Notes: generated by a model not told the origin, from the letters alone. DNA of 64,000 nucleotides from Lachnospiraceae bacterium (GCA_017556805.1 JAFYMC010000003.1:1-64000); one strand, 5' to 3'. Numbered from the stretch's first letter, positions 1 to 9,289 are shown. A program made the numbers and translations.

Positions 1-36
1 AGCTGATCTGTACTAATAGGTCGAGGGCTTAACCAT
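1..36 (+). rRNA. 23S ribosomal RNA, 3' end (partial)
   Basis: The first bases carry the conserved 3' terminus of 23S rRNA (CTAATAGGTCGAGGGCTTAA). The gene enters from the left edge; the exact mature end near base 36 is inferred from the family. No 5S rRNA sequence is recognisable between here and the tRNAs. Confidence 0.9.
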
Positions 37-189
37 AACGGTGTTTACTATTTGGATGGACCGGGTAAAACCGGATCAATATACAGTTTAAAAAAGGGAA
101 AAGGAAAGAAGAACAAGAAAGTTCTTCTAAACTTGTTTAAAGGAAGAATTTGCGGGGATACTAAGAACGCAAAGGGAAGCCTGAAATAT
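37..189 (+). other. rRNA-tRNA spacer
   Basis: This A/G-rich spacer lies between the 23S 3' end and tRNA-Asn. It holds a short hairpin (CCGG gtaaaa CCGG near 61-74) and no recognisable 5S rRNA or coding sequence. It probably contains processing signals of the rRNA transcript, which is an inference. Confidence 0.5.
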
Positions 190-261
190 TCCTCGATAGC
201 TCAATGGTAGAGCACACGGCTGTTAACCGTGGGGTTGTTGGTTCGAGCCCAACTCGGGGAG
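190..261 (+). tRNA. tRNA-Asn (GTT)
   Basis: A complete cloverleaf: the acceptor strands TCCTCGA and TCGGGGA pair with one G-T wobble, the anticodon loop contains CTGTTAA (anticodon GTT, Asn), and the T arm reads GTTGGTTCGAGCCCAAC. The discriminator base is G. CCA is not encoded. It is probably co-transcribed with the upstream rRNA operon. Confidence 0.97.
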
Positions 262-310
262 CTAAGATGATGGAACATTTTCGGATGTTTCATCATATCT
301 TATACTATAA

Positions 311-382
311 GGCGACATAGCCAAGTGGTAAGGCATGGGTCTGCAACACCCTGATTCATCGGTTCAAATCCGATTGTCGCCT
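311..382 (+). tRNA. tRNA-Cys (GCA)
   Basis: A complete cloverleaf: GGCGACA pairs with TGTCGCC, the anticodon loop has CTGCAAC (anticodon GCA, Cys), and the T arm contains the GGTTCAAATCC core. The discriminator is T and CCA is not encoded. It follows tRNA-Asn by 49 bases and closes the rRNA-tRNA transcript. Confidence 0.97.
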
Positions 383-385
383 CTG

Positions 386-420
386 AAACCTGATTCTTGT
401 GAATCAGGTTTTTCTTTTTT
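386..420 (+). terminator. Rho-independent terminator of the rRNA-tRNA operon
   Basis: An 11-bp perfect stem (AAACCTGATTC / GAATCAGGTTT) with a TTGT loop is followed by a T-rich run. It sits directly after tRNA-Cys. Confidence 0.95.
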
Positions 421-429
421 ACAACAAAT

Positions 430-473
430 GAAAATGAAATAAAAAGCTCCGCTGTATGATTCGCGCGGAGCTT
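430..473 (-). terminator. Terminator of the minus-strand GTPase gene
   Basis: The 9-bp inverted repeat AAGCTCCGC / GCGGAGCTT lies 11 bases beyond the stop of the minus-strand GTPase gene. On the minus strand it is followed by TTTTATTTCATTTT. Confidence 0.8.
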
Positions 474-483
474 GACTTATTTC

Positions 484-3075
484 CTATAATTTTCTATCCA
501 GATATTCATTGCGAATCATTTCTTCCTGAGCCTTTACTTCCTGTTCAAATTCGCCGGCAGACACCATGTGGCAACCTTGTCCTGTAATGATAACCTGTTC
601 CAGCCGGTCGGAAGTGGCTACTCTGACATAGTGTTTCCGCCCATGTTCGTGGGCAAAACGTTCGATATAGGTGTCGGCAGTTTCCGCTTCTTTGGTGTAA
701 ACTACGTGGATGTTATGATAATCGAAGGTTTCTGTAGCGTGGTTTTGCACACGATAGGCATCGAATACCACGATCAATTCACATTTTTTCATGGCTTGGT
801 AATTGCACATGCTGTCAAGAAGCTTGTTTCGCGCGGCGTCCAGATTGGATGCGGCCAGTTCCTTTAACTCATTCCAGGAAAATATAATATTATATCCGTC
901 TACCAAAAGGTAGGAGGTCCCGCTGTTTTGAACGGTTTCTTTGCCTTTGTAGCCGGAAGCAGCCTGGTCGAAGCTTCGAGCTTTTGCGAAAGGGCGGTAG
1001 TGCTTGGTTTCCTTGGTATTGCTGTTGGCAAAGGAAGAACGGCGAAGGATGGCATCGATTTCTTCCGTGCCGAGAGCAGCATCTAAGGCTGAAATTGTGT
1101 TGCGAACCGGCTGAACGGAAGGAGAGGATTCTCCGGAGCTACCCTTGGTTCGTGCGGCCAAAACACTTTCAATATGCATATAATTGAACACCTCATCCCA
1201 TGGGACCACATCACCGGAGCCGTGGGAGCAAAATACGGAGGAGGAAGGGTTACGGGTATCCCGGTCAGCGTCGTAAGCCAGTGCGGTAATCACTTCTTCC
1301 GCATTATGACATGGCTTATATCCGCCCTGGCCGAGATAAAGCTTGCCTTGTCCCTTGGTATAAGCAATAAATTCGTTTTGATAGTCCGTGAAGGCAGATA
1401 CAGGTGCACTTCCGCTGATTACTGCGTAATCTGTGTCCATATCGGTCTCTTTCAGTTCAAATTCGGCTTTCATACGCTCCAGATCCGTCATGGCACGGCC
1501 TACGGAGGCTCTTGGCAGCTCCAGGGTGAAGCTGTAGTAAGGTTCTAACAGGACAGAATTCGCTTGCATAAGTCCTTGACGGACGGCCCGATAGGTGGCT
1601 TGTCTGAAATCGCCGCCTTCCGTATGCTTTTGGTGAGCACGACCGGCAACCAAAGAGATAACAACATCGGTCAGTGGTGAGCCGGTGAGAACGCCGCGAT
1701 GCGTACGTTCCTGTAAATGGGTCAAAATAAGTCGTTGCCAATTACGGTCCAGGCCGCTTCCCTCGCAGTCAAGCCGGCAGGTAATACCGCTTCCCGGTTC
1801 TCCGGGTTCCAAAATCAGATGTACTTCCGCGTAATGACGAAGGGGCTCAAAATGTCCCACGCCCTCTACGGTGTTTGTGATGGTTTCTTTATAGACAATG
1901 TTGCCGACGCCGAAATCAACGTTGATTCCGAACCGTTCCGCAATCACAGTTTTCAAAATCTCAATTTGTACCGCTCCCATGACCTGAATATGGATTTCTT
2001 TTAAAAATTCATTCCAAACCATGTGAAGCTTCGGATCTTCCTCCTCTAGGAGACGTAACTTCGGTATGGCAAGTAGCGGGTCGGTTCCGTCTAAAATAAG
2101 AAGTTTGTACGTCATTACCGGCTCAAGCAGTGGAATGTTGGAAGGGATATCGTTACCGAGGGATTGGCCCGCAAAGGTAGACTCTAAGCCGGTAACCGCA
2201 CAAATTTCTCCGGCGGTCACCTCATTTGCGGAGGTAAATTTATCGCCGGAATAAAGCCGGATTTGATTGATTTTTTCGGCGTCTGTAACCGACATTCGGG
2301 AGGAGAGTGTACCGCCGGTGATTTTTAAATGGGTCAAACGGCTTCCTTGTATATCCCGTGTGATTTTATACACCTTTGCACCGAATTCGGCGGGATAGTC
2401 GGTCGGTTTCATATAAGTGTTCAGCCCCTGAATCAGCTCGGAGATGCCGTTCATACGAAGGGCAGAACCGAAATAGCACGGGAACAGTTTACGCTCTGCA
2501 ATGACTGTTGCAATATCCTCGACAGTCAATTCTTCGCCGGCCAGGTGCTTTTCCAAAAGACGCTCATCCGTTAAAGCAATGGCTTCCGTATCCATGGCGG
2601 TAGGAAAGGAAAAATCCACAACGGCGTCGGAAAGCATGGTGCGCAACTGGTTTAAGAGGAGCTGACGGTTGGTGCCCTGTTGGTCCATTTTGTTGACAAA
2701 AAGGAAGGTGGGGATACGATAATGCTTTAACAGATGCCAAAGTGTTTTTGTATGTCCCTGCACGCCGTCCGCTCCGCTGATGACAAGAACGGCATAGTCC
2801 AGTACCTGAAGAGTACGTTCCATTTCCGCGGAAAAGTCTACGTGGCCCGGGGTGTCGAGAAGAGTAACGGAATAATTATCCAGAGAAAAACGTGCCTGTT
2901 TTGAAAAAATAGTAATTCCGCGTGCCCGTTCCATGGCATTGGTATCAAGAAATGCGTTTTTTGTATCCACTCGACCCAGAGTCCGGATGGTACCGGTAGA
3001 GTAGAGCAACGCCTCCGATAATGTTGTTTTTCCGGCATCTACATGTGCCAGCATACCGATAACGACATGATTCAT
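484..3075 (-). CDS. TetM/EF-G-like translational GTPase fused to a Rae1/YacP-type NYN nuclease domain
   Basis: 863 aa. The N-terminal portion is a translational GTPase of the ribosomal-protection (Tet(M)/EF-G) type: G1 AHVDAGKTT (10-18), G2 around RGITI (52), G3 DTPGH (74-78), NKMD (128-131). EF-G domains II-V follow, with the TEGGDFRQATYRAV signature of tetracycline-protection proteins. From about residue 721 the protein becomes a NYN/PIN-like domain closely resembling B. subtilis YacP/Rae1: VDGYNII, FDAY (771-774), ETAD (798-801), TSD (821-823). The two acidic residues known to be catalytic in Rae1 correspond to D726 and D801. Rae1 cuts mRNA in the ribosomal A site and EF-G-like proteins bind the same site, so the fusion suggests a GTPase that delivers a nuclease to ribosomes (inference). 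Tetracycline resistance is possible but not implied. A terminator follows the stop. Confidence 0.85.
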   Translation of the reverse strand: MNHVVIGMLAHVDAGKTTLSEALLYSTGTIRTLGRVDTKNAFLDTNAMERARGITIFSKQARFSLDNYSVTLLDTPGHVDFSAEMERTLQVLDYAVLVISGADGVQGHTKTLWHLLKHYRIPTFLFVNKMDQQGTNRQLLLNQLRTMLSDAVVDFSFPTAMDTEAIALTDERLLEKHLAGEELTVEDIATVIAERKLFPCYFGSALRMNGISELIQGLNTYMKPTDYPAEFGAKVYKITRDIQGSRLTHLKITGGTLSSRMSVTDAEKINQIRLYSGDKFTSANEVTAGEICAVTGLESTFAGQSLGNDIPSNIPLLEPVMTYKLLILDGTDPLLAIPKLRLLEEEDPKLHMVWNEFLKEIHIQVMGAVQIEILKTVIAERFGINVDFGVGNIVYKETITNTVEGVGHFEPLRHYAEVHLILEPGEPGSGITCRLDCEGSGLDRNWQRLILTHLQERTHRGVLTGSPLTDVVISLVAGRAHQKHTEGGDFRQATYRAVRQGLMQANSVLLEPYYSFTLELPRASVGRAMTDLERMKAEFELKETDMDTDYAVISGSAPVSAFTDYQNEFIAYTKGQGKLYLGQGGYKPCHNAEEVITALAYDADRDTRNPSSSVFCSHGSGDVVPWDEVFNYMHIESVLAARTKGSSGESSPSVQPVRNTISALDAALGTEEIDAILRRSSFANSNTKETKHYRPFAKARSFDQAASGYKGKETVQNSGTSYLLVDGYNIIFSWNELKELAASNLDAARNKLLDSMCNYQAMKKCELIVVFDAYRVQNHATETFDYHNIHVVYTKEAETADTYIERFAHEHGRKHYVRVATSDRLEQVIITGQGCHMVSAGEFEQEVKAQEEMIRNEYLDRKL

Positions 3076-3084
3076 AAAATTCTC

Positions 3085-3612
3085 CTATTCCGAATGCGGG
3101 TTACATGCACGATGTCTTTTTTGGATACGATAGTTACAATAGATAAGAAATAGGCAGGCACCTATAATTCCGACGGAGTCCACTAATACATCGATAGGGG
3201 TGCCGCAACGTCCCGGAACAAAGCTCTGGTGAAACTCATCTGCCGCAGCGCAAAGGATGCTTAGGGAAAATGCCGGGAGTATGAGCTTATACAGATACTG
3301 CTTTCCGGTAATAGTTACTCCTTTATAAGGAAGCCAGATCCGTAGCGGAAGATAAAAGCTGAGCGTTAGTAAAAAGAACTCGGTGATATGAGCCAGTTTC
3401 CTTACTACAAGCTGAATGGATTCCGCCCGTGAGATAAGTTCTCCCTCAGAAAAGCCGGAGGAGCAAATCCGGTCAAACAGCTTGATAATCGCGTAGCTTA
3501 CTTTATAGCTTAGAGAACCGGAAGAAGGGCCGTCCTGGGCGGAGAATCTGAAAATCAGAAGCAACATCAGAACAGCAGGTAAAACGGACAACCATCGGAG
3601 TAATTTCTTCAT
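3085..3612 (-). CDS. VanZ-like membrane protein
   Basis: 175 aa from the ATG at 3612, chosen because GTGAGG lies just upstream; a longer reading to 3651 has no such site. The protein has an N-terminal membrane segment (about 5-25), then further hydrophobic segments, and the VanZ-family pattern of a conserved F-S-x-Q near the first helix plus a D-E-x-H-Q-x-F-V-P-G-R motif around residues 133-143. VanZ proteins are small multi-pass proteins; one confers low-level teicoplanin resistance, but most have unknown roles. It sits 9 bases upstream of the start of the GTPase-NYN gene, so the two are probably co-transcribed. Confidence 0.8.
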   Translation of the reverse strand: MKKLLRWLSVLPAVLMLLLIFRFSAQDGPSSGSLSYKVSYAIIKLFDRICSSGFSEGELISRAESIQLVVRKLAHITEFFLLTLSFYLPLRIWLPYKGVTITGKQYLYKLILPAFSLSILCAAADEFHQSFVPGRCGTPIDVLVDSVGIIGACLFLIYCNYRIQKRHRACNPHSE

Positions 3613-3702
3613 AAAAACCTCACAAGAAAGAGTGCTCCGGTGGGCATGCATTCAAGGCAAGGTCGAAGCACTCTATAAAATCATACTGTAAAAAGGTCGG
3701 AA

Positions 3703-4533
3703 CTATTTGAAAACAGCCCGTAAGTAATTGTAAAAACCGGGACGAATTGCGGTGGCATTATGCTCTGCTCCCGGAATTTCAAACCAGGTGTGCTCCACGT
3801 TGTTGGCTTCCAGAATCTTATGATAGCCTAACGGGAACTGGCCTACGGTGCCGTCATTGCTTCCGCAGCAAACCATAACCAGCTTTGCGGCATATTCTTT
3901 GCCGGCAAAGGTCATCTCATGCTCCTGCATCTGGCCCGGATGGGTCATAGCCCAGTCCTGAGCAGGGGTAGCTCCCGGAGCCGGTGCAATGGCACCGATG
4001 TAGTTAAATAAATCCGGTCTGGTAAAGCCGATGAATAAGGTCTCGCGTCCGCCCATGGAAAAACCGCCGATGGCGCGATGCTCACGGTCGGTATAGGCAG
4101 AGTACTTGCCTTCGATAAACGGTATTAAATCCGTAACCAGGTCATTGATAAAATTATCATATGGTTTCGTAGCTTCTACCGTAAAAGCCGGCTGCTGATT
4201 CGGATCGGAGGTGGCATACATATGCGGAAGTACCACGATCATCTCCTCTGCCAGGCCGTCTGCGGTAAGATTTCCGAGTAATTCTAAAAGCTTACGGTCA
4301 TTGTCGCGGAGATGAACGTATTCGTCACCGAAAATACCGTGCAACAGGTAAAGTACCGGATACTTTTTGGAAGAATCATAATTCGGAGGAAGTATAACAT
4401 TGGCGCCTCTGTCCAATCCGGTGGTGGTTGAAAAGTAGGTTTCGTGTACTACTTCCGGATAAGTAACATCGTCTCTCTTTTCGTAAGAAGAAAGAGGACA
4501 TTCGAATTCAACAGTAATTCCGTTCATTGTCAT
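3703..4533 (-). CDS. Alpha/beta-hydrolase esterase, CE1/feruloyl-esterase-like
   Basis: 276 aa, cytoplasmic (no signal peptide). Putative-esterase (PF00756-type) fold: oxyanion-side LLHGIFGDE, nucleophile elbow GFSMGG near residue 157 and catalytic His in GAEHN near 258. The family includes feruloyl and acetylxylan esterases, S-formylglutathione hydrolase and mycolyltransferases. A cytoplasmic enzyme of this size fits deacylation of imported plant-derived sugar esters (inference). The ATG at 4533 is preceded by a perfect AGGAGG. It is transcribed divergently from the aminotransferase gene, with its own consensus-like promoter. Confidence 0.8.
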   Translation of the reverse strand: MTMNGITVEFECPLSSYEKRDDVTYPEVVHETYFSTTTGLDRGANVILPPNYDSSKKYPVLYLLHGIFGDEYVHLRDNDRKLLELLGNLTADGLAEEMIVVLPHMYATSDPNQQPAFTVEATKPYDNFINDLVTDLIPFIEGKYSAYTDREHRAIGGFSMGGRETLFIGFTRPDLFNYIGAIAPAPGATPAQDWAMTHPGQMQEHEMTFAGKEYAAKLVMVCCGSNDGTVGQFPLGYHKILEANNVEHTWFEIPGAEHNATAIRPGFYNYLRAVFK

Positions 4534-4564
4534 AAGAAAGACCTCCTTTGTGTTCGATAAAACG

Positions 4565-4589
4565 AAATATCTTTATGTAAGAGATATTT
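4565..4589. repeat. Inverted repeat in the esterase leader
   Basis: AAATATCT and AGATATTT form an 8-bp perfect inverted repeat with a 9-base spacer. It lies between the esterase -10 element and its ribosome binding site, a natural place for an operator or a leader hairpin. No regulator can be assigned. Confidence 0.5.
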
Positions 4590-4600
4590 ATTTACCAAAT

Positions 4601-4629
4601 AGTATATCATATTTTGTGATAAATGGCAA
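4601..4629 (-). promoter_or_regulatory. Promoter of the esterase gene
   Basis: On the minus strand: TTGCCA (4629-4624), 17 bp, TATACT (4606-4601), about 70 bases upstream of the esterase start. Confidence 0.7.
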
Positions 4630-4693
4630 ATATTTTGAAAGAAAAGCGGAATCCTGCCGGAAAGAATTTTACATAAGAAAATTAATATTTTTC

Positions 4694-4722
4694 TTGCATC
4701 ATATTCGGTTTCGTGGTATTAT
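4694..4722 (+). promoter_or_regulatory. Promoter of the aminotransferase gene
   Basis: TTGCAT (4694-4699), 17 bp, TATTAT (4717-4722), 33 bases before the aminotransferase start. Confidence 0.7.
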
Positions 4723-4755
4723 ATCATTGGATATTTATTGAAAGGAAGCGTAAAT

Positions 4756-5946
4756 ATGTTAGCAGAAGCAATGGTGGAGCTTGGAAAGAAGCGTTCCACA
4801 ATCAGAGAAATTTTTGAATACGGCAACCAGCGTGCTAAAATTGTAGGAAGAGAAAACATTTTTGATTTCAGTATCGGTAATCCGAATGTGCCGGCTCCGG
4901 AGACGGTAACGAAGACGTTATTGGATATTACTCAGTCCGAGAATCCGGCTGTATTGCATGGTTATACCAGTGCACAGGGTGCGGATTTTGTTCGTGAGTC
5001 GATTTCTGCATCCATTAACCGCAGATTCGGTACAAATTTTACAAAGGATAATTTATACATGACAGTAGGTGCAGCTGCGGCAATTAGCATTGTGTTTAAG
5101 GCACTTACCGTACCGGGAGACGAGTTTATTGTATTCGCCCCGTTCTTCCCGGAGTATCAGTGCTTCATCGAAAAGGGCGCGGGTGCAAAGTGTATCATTG
5201 TACCGGCGGATACCGAGAGTTTCCAGATTAATTTCGAAGAATTCGAAAAGCGTATTAACGAGAAGACCAAGGGCGTTATTATCAATTCCCCGAACAATCC
5301 GTCCGGTGCGGTGTACTCCGAAGAGACCATTAAGCGTCTGACCGCGCTTCTTGCGGAAAAGGAAAAGGAGTACGGACATGCCATTTACTTGATTTCCGAT
5401 GAGCCGTATCGTGAAATCGCTTACGACGGAGTGGAGATTCCGTATGTAACCAAGTATTATAATAATACCTTTGTATGTTATTCCTACAGTAAATCTCTTT
5501 CCCTGCCGGGTGAGCGTATCGGTTACATTGTGGTACCGTGCGAGATGGAGGATTGGCAGGATGCGTATGCAGCGGTTTGCGGTGCAGGCAGAATCTTAGG
5601 TTATGTAAATGCACCGAGTATGTTCCAGCGTGTGGCGGCAAAGTGTGCGGAAGAGACCGCGGATATCTCCATCTATCAGAAGAATCGTGATTTGTTATAC
5701 GAGGGCATGACCTCCTTCGGATACAATGTAGTAAAGCCGCAGGGTGCGTTCTATTTGTTCCCGCAGGCATTGGAGGCAGATGAAAGAGCGTTCTGTGAAC
5801 GTGCCAAGAAGTACGATTTGCTTCTGGTTCCGGGAACGGATTTCGGATGTCCGGGATTTTTACGTATTTCCTACTGCGTAAAGACCGAGCAGGTGGAGCG
5901 TGCGCTTCCGTTGTTTGAGAAGCTGGCGAAGGAGTACGGGAAATAA
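4756..5946 (+). CDS. PLP-dependent aminotransferase, class I/II (aspartate aminotransferase-like)
   Basis: 396 aa from ATG 4756, which has AAAGGAAG seven bases upstream; an in-frame TTG at 4738 overlaps that site. Fold-type I aminotransferase: SPNNPSGAVY region, DEPYREIAYDG with the cofactor-ring Asp, and the Schiff-base Lys in SYSKSLSLPGERIGY. These contacts are diagnostic for amino acid:2-oxoglutarate aminotransferases of the AspC/PatA group, although substrate preference cannot be read from sequence. It has its own promoter and is followed 45 bases later by the DHH gene. Confidence 0.9.
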   Translation: MLAEAMVELGKKRSTIREIFEYGNQRAKIVGRENIFDFSIGNPNVPAPETVTKTLLDITQSENPAVLHGYTSAQGADFVRESISASINRRFGTNFTKDNLYMTVGAAAAISIVFKALTVPGDEFIVFAPFFPEYQCFIEKGAGAKCIIVPADTESFQINFEEFEKRINEKTKGVIINSPNNPSGAVYSEETIKRLTALLAEKEKEYGHAIYLISDEPYREIAYDGVEIPYVTKYYNNTFVCYSYSKSLSLPGERIGYIVVPCEMEDWQDAYAAVCGAGRILGYVNAPSMFQRVAAKCAEETADISIYQKNRDLLYEGMTSFGYNVVKPQGAFYLFPQALEADERAFCERAKKYDLLLVPGTDFGCPGFLRISYCVKTEQVERALPLFEKLAKEYGK

Positions 5947-5991
5947 GTCTCGTAACCGTCAAAGGGAATAAACGGAGGAGGGCCGAACGTT

Positions 5992-6981
5992 ATGAATGAG
6001 ATGACGTCACTGGAGCGTTTGGTAGAAGTAATTACCAGGCCGAAGGTATATATTCAGACCCACAATTATCCGGACCAGGACGCCTTGGCAAGTGCCTACG
6101 GACTGCAGGAATTATTGCGTTACAAGGGAATTGAGTCCGTGATTTGTTACCAGGGAGAAATCGATAAAGCCAATACGGTGACCATGACCGAAGAATTGGG
6201 ACTTGCACTGTATGATGTGGACGATTTGCCGATAACGCCGGAAGATGAGATCGTTTTGGTGGACGGACAGAAAGGAAATGTCAATCTGGAAGACCTGATA
6301 GGAAACGAGATTGCGTGTATTGATCATCATCCGCAGCAGGAGGTGGACGGATATCGTTTTTATGATATCCGAAAGGTCGGGGCGTGTGCTACGATTATCG
6401 CGGAGTATTTTTGCGAAAACGGAATTCCTGTCAGTGAAAAGGTTGCGACGGCGTTGGTTTACGGAATCAAGATGGATACGGCCAATCTGATGCGCCAGAC
6501 CACGGATGCGGATGTGGATATGTTTTGTGCCATGTATAAGAAGGCGAATCTTGAAATGATCCGAAAGTTCGAGAGTCATTCCCTGATTTTGACGGATTTG
6601 GATGCATACAGAGAGGCATTAAAAGATTTAAAAGTATACGGACATAATATCGGCATGGCAAATGTAGGTGCGGATTGTTCCGAGGCCATGATGGGCACGT
6701 TATCGGACTTTATTATGTCGTTGGATGAAGTTGATTTTTCCGTGGTGTATTCGTATCGTGCCGGAGGATTGAAGTTATCGGTACGCAGTGAATTGCCGTC
6801 TGTCGATGCCGGGAAAATTGTAAAACAGGCACTTTCCGGATATCCGGGAGGAGGCGGAGGACATGCCGGTATGGCCGGCGGCTTTGTGGCCAACCTGTCC
6901 GAGACCCAGGCGGGGGAAGCGGAATATGTAATAAAAGAACGTATAATAGAGTTAGTGGCGGAGTGTATGAAAAGTAAATAG
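5992..6981 (+). CDS. DHH-family phosphoesterase (NrnA-like)
   Basis: 329 aa, single DHH plus DHHA1 architecture. Metal-binding motifs include HNYPDQDALASA (about 24-35), VLVDGQ, and the name-giving DHH in CIDHHPQQ (about 112). The C-terminal DHHA1 part has the glycine-rich YPGGGGGHAGMAGG motif. Family members of this size include NrnA oligoribonuclease/pAp phosphatase and c-di-AMP or pGpG hydrolases; which substrate applies here is open. A GGAGGAGG site precedes the ATG, and asnS follows by 30 bases, so the two are likely co-transcribed. Confidence 0.85.
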   Translation: MNEMTSLERLVEVITRPKVYIQTHNYPDQDALASAYGLQELLRYKGIESVICYQGEIDKANTVTMTEELGLALYDVDDLPITPEDEIVLVDGQKGNVNLEDLIGNEIACIDHHPQQEVDGYRFYDIRKVGACATIIAEYFCENGIPVSEKVATALVYGIKMDTANLMRQTTDADVDMFCAMYKKANLEMIRKFESHSLILTDLDAYREALKDLKVYGHNIGMANVGADCSEAMMGTLSDFIMSLDEVDFSVVYSYRAGGLKLSVRSELPSVDAGKIVKQALSGYPGGGGGHAGMAGGFVANLSETQAGEAEYVIKERIIELVAECMKSK

Positions 6982-7011
6982 CGGGAGTTTCCCGTCGGAA
7001 GGAGAATAGAA

Positions 7012-8403
7012 ATGGATTTAGTAACAGTAAGAGAGTTATATCGTAACAGAGAGCAGTATTTAGGCAAAAAGGTAACCGTAGGCGGTTGGGTAAGAAGTGT
7101 CAGAGATTCCAAAGCGTTCGGATTTATCGTGTTAAATGACGGTACGTTTTTCGAGACCCTGCAGGTGGTATATCATGATACCATGGATAACTTTGCGGAG
7201 GTTTCCAAGCTGAATGTAGGTTCTGCAATCATCGTAACCGGTGAGCTTGTAGCAACTCCGGATGCAAAGCAGCCGTTTGAGATTCAGGCAGAAGAGGTAT
7301 ATGTAGAGGGTACGTCTACCCCGGATTATCCGCTGCAGAAGAAGCGTCATACCTTAGAGTTTTTACGTACCATGACTCATCTGCGTCCGCGTACCAATAC
7401 GTTCCAGGCAGTGTTCCGTGTACGTTCTCTGATTGCGTATGCAATTCATAAGTTCTTCCAGGAGAGAGACTTTGTTTATGTGCATACGCCGCTCATTACC
7501 GGCAGTGACTGTGAGGGTGCGGGCGAGATGTTCCGCGTTACCACCATGGACATGGACAATGTACCGAAGAATGAGGACGGTTCCGTAGACTATACAAAGG
7601 ATTTCTTCGGAAAGTCCACCAATCTTACCGTAAGCGGTCAGTTAAACGGTGAGACCTATGCAATGGCATTCCGTAATATTTACACCTTCGGACCGACCTT
7701 CCGTGCGGAGAATTCCAACACCACCCGTCATGCGGCTGAGTTCTGGATGATTGAGCCGGAAATCGCTTTTGCGGATTTAAAGGATGATATGATGCTTGCG
7801 GAGAGCATGATTAAGTATATTATCAAGTATGTGCTGGAGAATGCACCGGAAGAGATGAACTTCTTCAACAGCTTTGTAGACAAGGGTCTTATTGAGCGTC
7901 TGAACCACGTTGCAAATTCCGAGTTCGGTCATGTAACTTACACGGAAGCAATTGAAATTTTAGAGAAGAATAACGACAACTTTGATTATAAGGTAAGCTG
8001 GGGTTGCGATTTGCAGACCGAGCATGAGCGTTACCTGACCGAGCAGGTATTCAAGAAACCGGTATTTGTAACCGATTATCCGAAGGACATTAAGGCGTTC
8101 TACATGAAGATGAACGAGGATAACAAGACCGTTGCCGCAATGGACCTTTTGGTACCGGGCATCGGTGAAATTATCGGAGGAAGCCAGAGAGAGGACGACT
8201 ACGATAAGCTTTATAAGAGAATGGAAGAGTTAAAGTTAAATCCGGAGGACTATGATTTCTATCTGGATTTACGTAAATACGGTTCTGCAAGACATGCGGG
8301 CTTTGGTCTCGGTTTTGAGCGTTGCGTTATGTATTTGACCGGTATCGGTAACATCCGCGACGTAGTACCGTTCCCGAGAACTGTAGGAACCTGCGATTTA
8401 TAA
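7012..8403 (+). CDS. asnS: Asparagine--tRNA ligase
   Basis: 463 aa, the usual length for bacterial AsnRS. The N-terminal OB fold binds the anticodon ([18 protein letters not shown]). The class II catalytic core follows with motif 2 ([21 protein letters not shown]) and motif 3 ([15 protein letters not shown]). The TRHAAEFWM wording separates AsnRS from AspRS. It attaches Asn to tRNA-Asn in the cytoplasm. AAGGAG lies before the ATG. No T-box leader is present, unlike proS in this window. Confidence 0.97.
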   Translation: MDLVTVRELYRNREQYLGKKVTVGGWVRSVRDSKAFGFIVLNDGTFFETLQVVYHDTMDNFAEVSKLNVGSAIIVTGELVATPDAKQPFEIQAEEVYVEGTSTPDYPLQKKRHTLEFLRTMTHLRPRTNTFQAVFRVRSLIAYAIHKFFQERDFVYVHTPLITGSDCEGAGEMFRVTTMDMDNVPKNEDGSVDYTKDFFGKSTNLTVSGQLNGETYAMAFRNIYTFGPTFRAENSNTTRHAAEFWMIEPEIAFADLKDDMMLAESMIKYIIKYVLENAPEEMNFFNSFVDKGLIERLNHVANSEFGHVTYTEAIEILEKNNDNFDYKVSWGCDLQTEHERYLTEQVFKKPVFVTDYPKDIKAFYMKMNEDNKTVAAMDLLVPGIGEIIGGSQREDDYDKLYKRMEELKLNPEDYDFYLDLRKYGSARHAGFGLGFERCVMYLTGIGNIRDVVPFPRTVGTCDL

Positions 8404-8422
8404 TCAAAAGAGGAGGATGCGT

Positions 8423-9235
8423 ATGAAGCCGGAAGCAGTATTTCCGAATATCGGTAAGTCAAAGTTATTGTTTCAAACCCCTGCAATCGGATTAAACAAA
8501 GAGCAGTGTCCGATTATCCGTGAAACCGGATATTGTCTCCCGCAGTTTATCTTTTGTGTAGAAGGCGAAGGAGTACTGGAAACGGAAGGAAAAGTATTTC
8601 AGCTGGAGCAAGGCTGCGTGTTTTATCTTCCGGAAGGACGGGAGCATCGTTATTACGGAAAAGGGAAATGGGTCACCAGCTGGATTCATCTGGCAGGTGT
8701 AGGAATGCCGCAGGCACTGGAGTGCATGGGAATTAAGGATGCTACGGTGTTAAACGGAATGGATACGTCCCGTTTTGAACGTATTATGCGTCAGATTCTG
8801 ACGGAATTAAAGAATGACCGTTTAAATGGTATGGAGCGCAGTTCGGTGCATATTTACGACCTTTTGATGGAGTTTTATATGTTGCAGCACGAGTTGGCAC
8901 AGCCGCAGACCAGGGGTAAGCAAAGACTCCTGCCGCTTCTCGATTATATCGACGAGCACATTACGGAGCAGATGACATTGCAGGATTTGGCCAATGTGCT
9001 GAATATCACACCGCAGCATTTGTGCCGTACCTTTAAGGAGGCCTTTTCCATGCGTCCGTTTGAGTATATTACGAGACGCCGGATTCAGATTTCCAAGCGT
9101 TATCTGGCAGACCGCAGCATGAAGATTGCGGCAGTGGGCCAGATGGTCGGTATCCGTGATGTGAGCTATTATTGCTACAACTTCAAGCGCTTGGAAGGTA
9201 TTACGCCGAACGAATTCCGGGCTCAGAACTTTTAA
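8423..9235 (+). CDS. AraC-family transcriptional regulator
   Basis: 270 aa from ATG 8423; the in-frame ATG at 8417 sits on the AGGAGG itself, so the second is preferred. The N-terminal half is a cupin-like ligand-binding domain (VEGEGVLETEGKVFQL, LPEGREHRYYG). The C-terminal ~100 residues carry two helix-turn-helix motifs (MTLQDLANVLNITPQHLCRTFK and a second ending in the AraC signature YYCYNFKRLEGITPNEFR). Likely a sugar-responsive activator. It lies between asnS and a two-component system; its target is not evident. Confidence 0.9.
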   Translation: MKPEAVFPNIGKSKLLFQTPAIGLNKEQCPIIRETGYCLPQFIFCVEGEGVLETEGKVFQLEQGCVFYLPEGREHRYYGKGKWVTSWIHLAGVGMPQALECMGIKDATVLNGMDTSRFERIMRQILTELKNDRLNGMERSSVHIYDLLMEFYMLQHELAQPQTRGKQRLLPLLDYIDEHITEQMTLQDLANVLNITPQHLCRTFKEAFSMRPFEYITRRRIQISKRYLADRSMKIAAVGQMVGIRDVSYYCYNFKRLEGITPNEFRAQNF

Positions 9236-9289
9236 GCACAGCGATATCGAATGAGGGAGAATGTTTAGGGGAGACAGGAGGAGACAGAC

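Noticed and set aside
484..3075. Tetracycline resistance determinant
   Set aside because: The GTPase is of the TetM family, but such chromosomal fusions with an NYN domain are common in Clostridia and family membership alone does not establish resistance.
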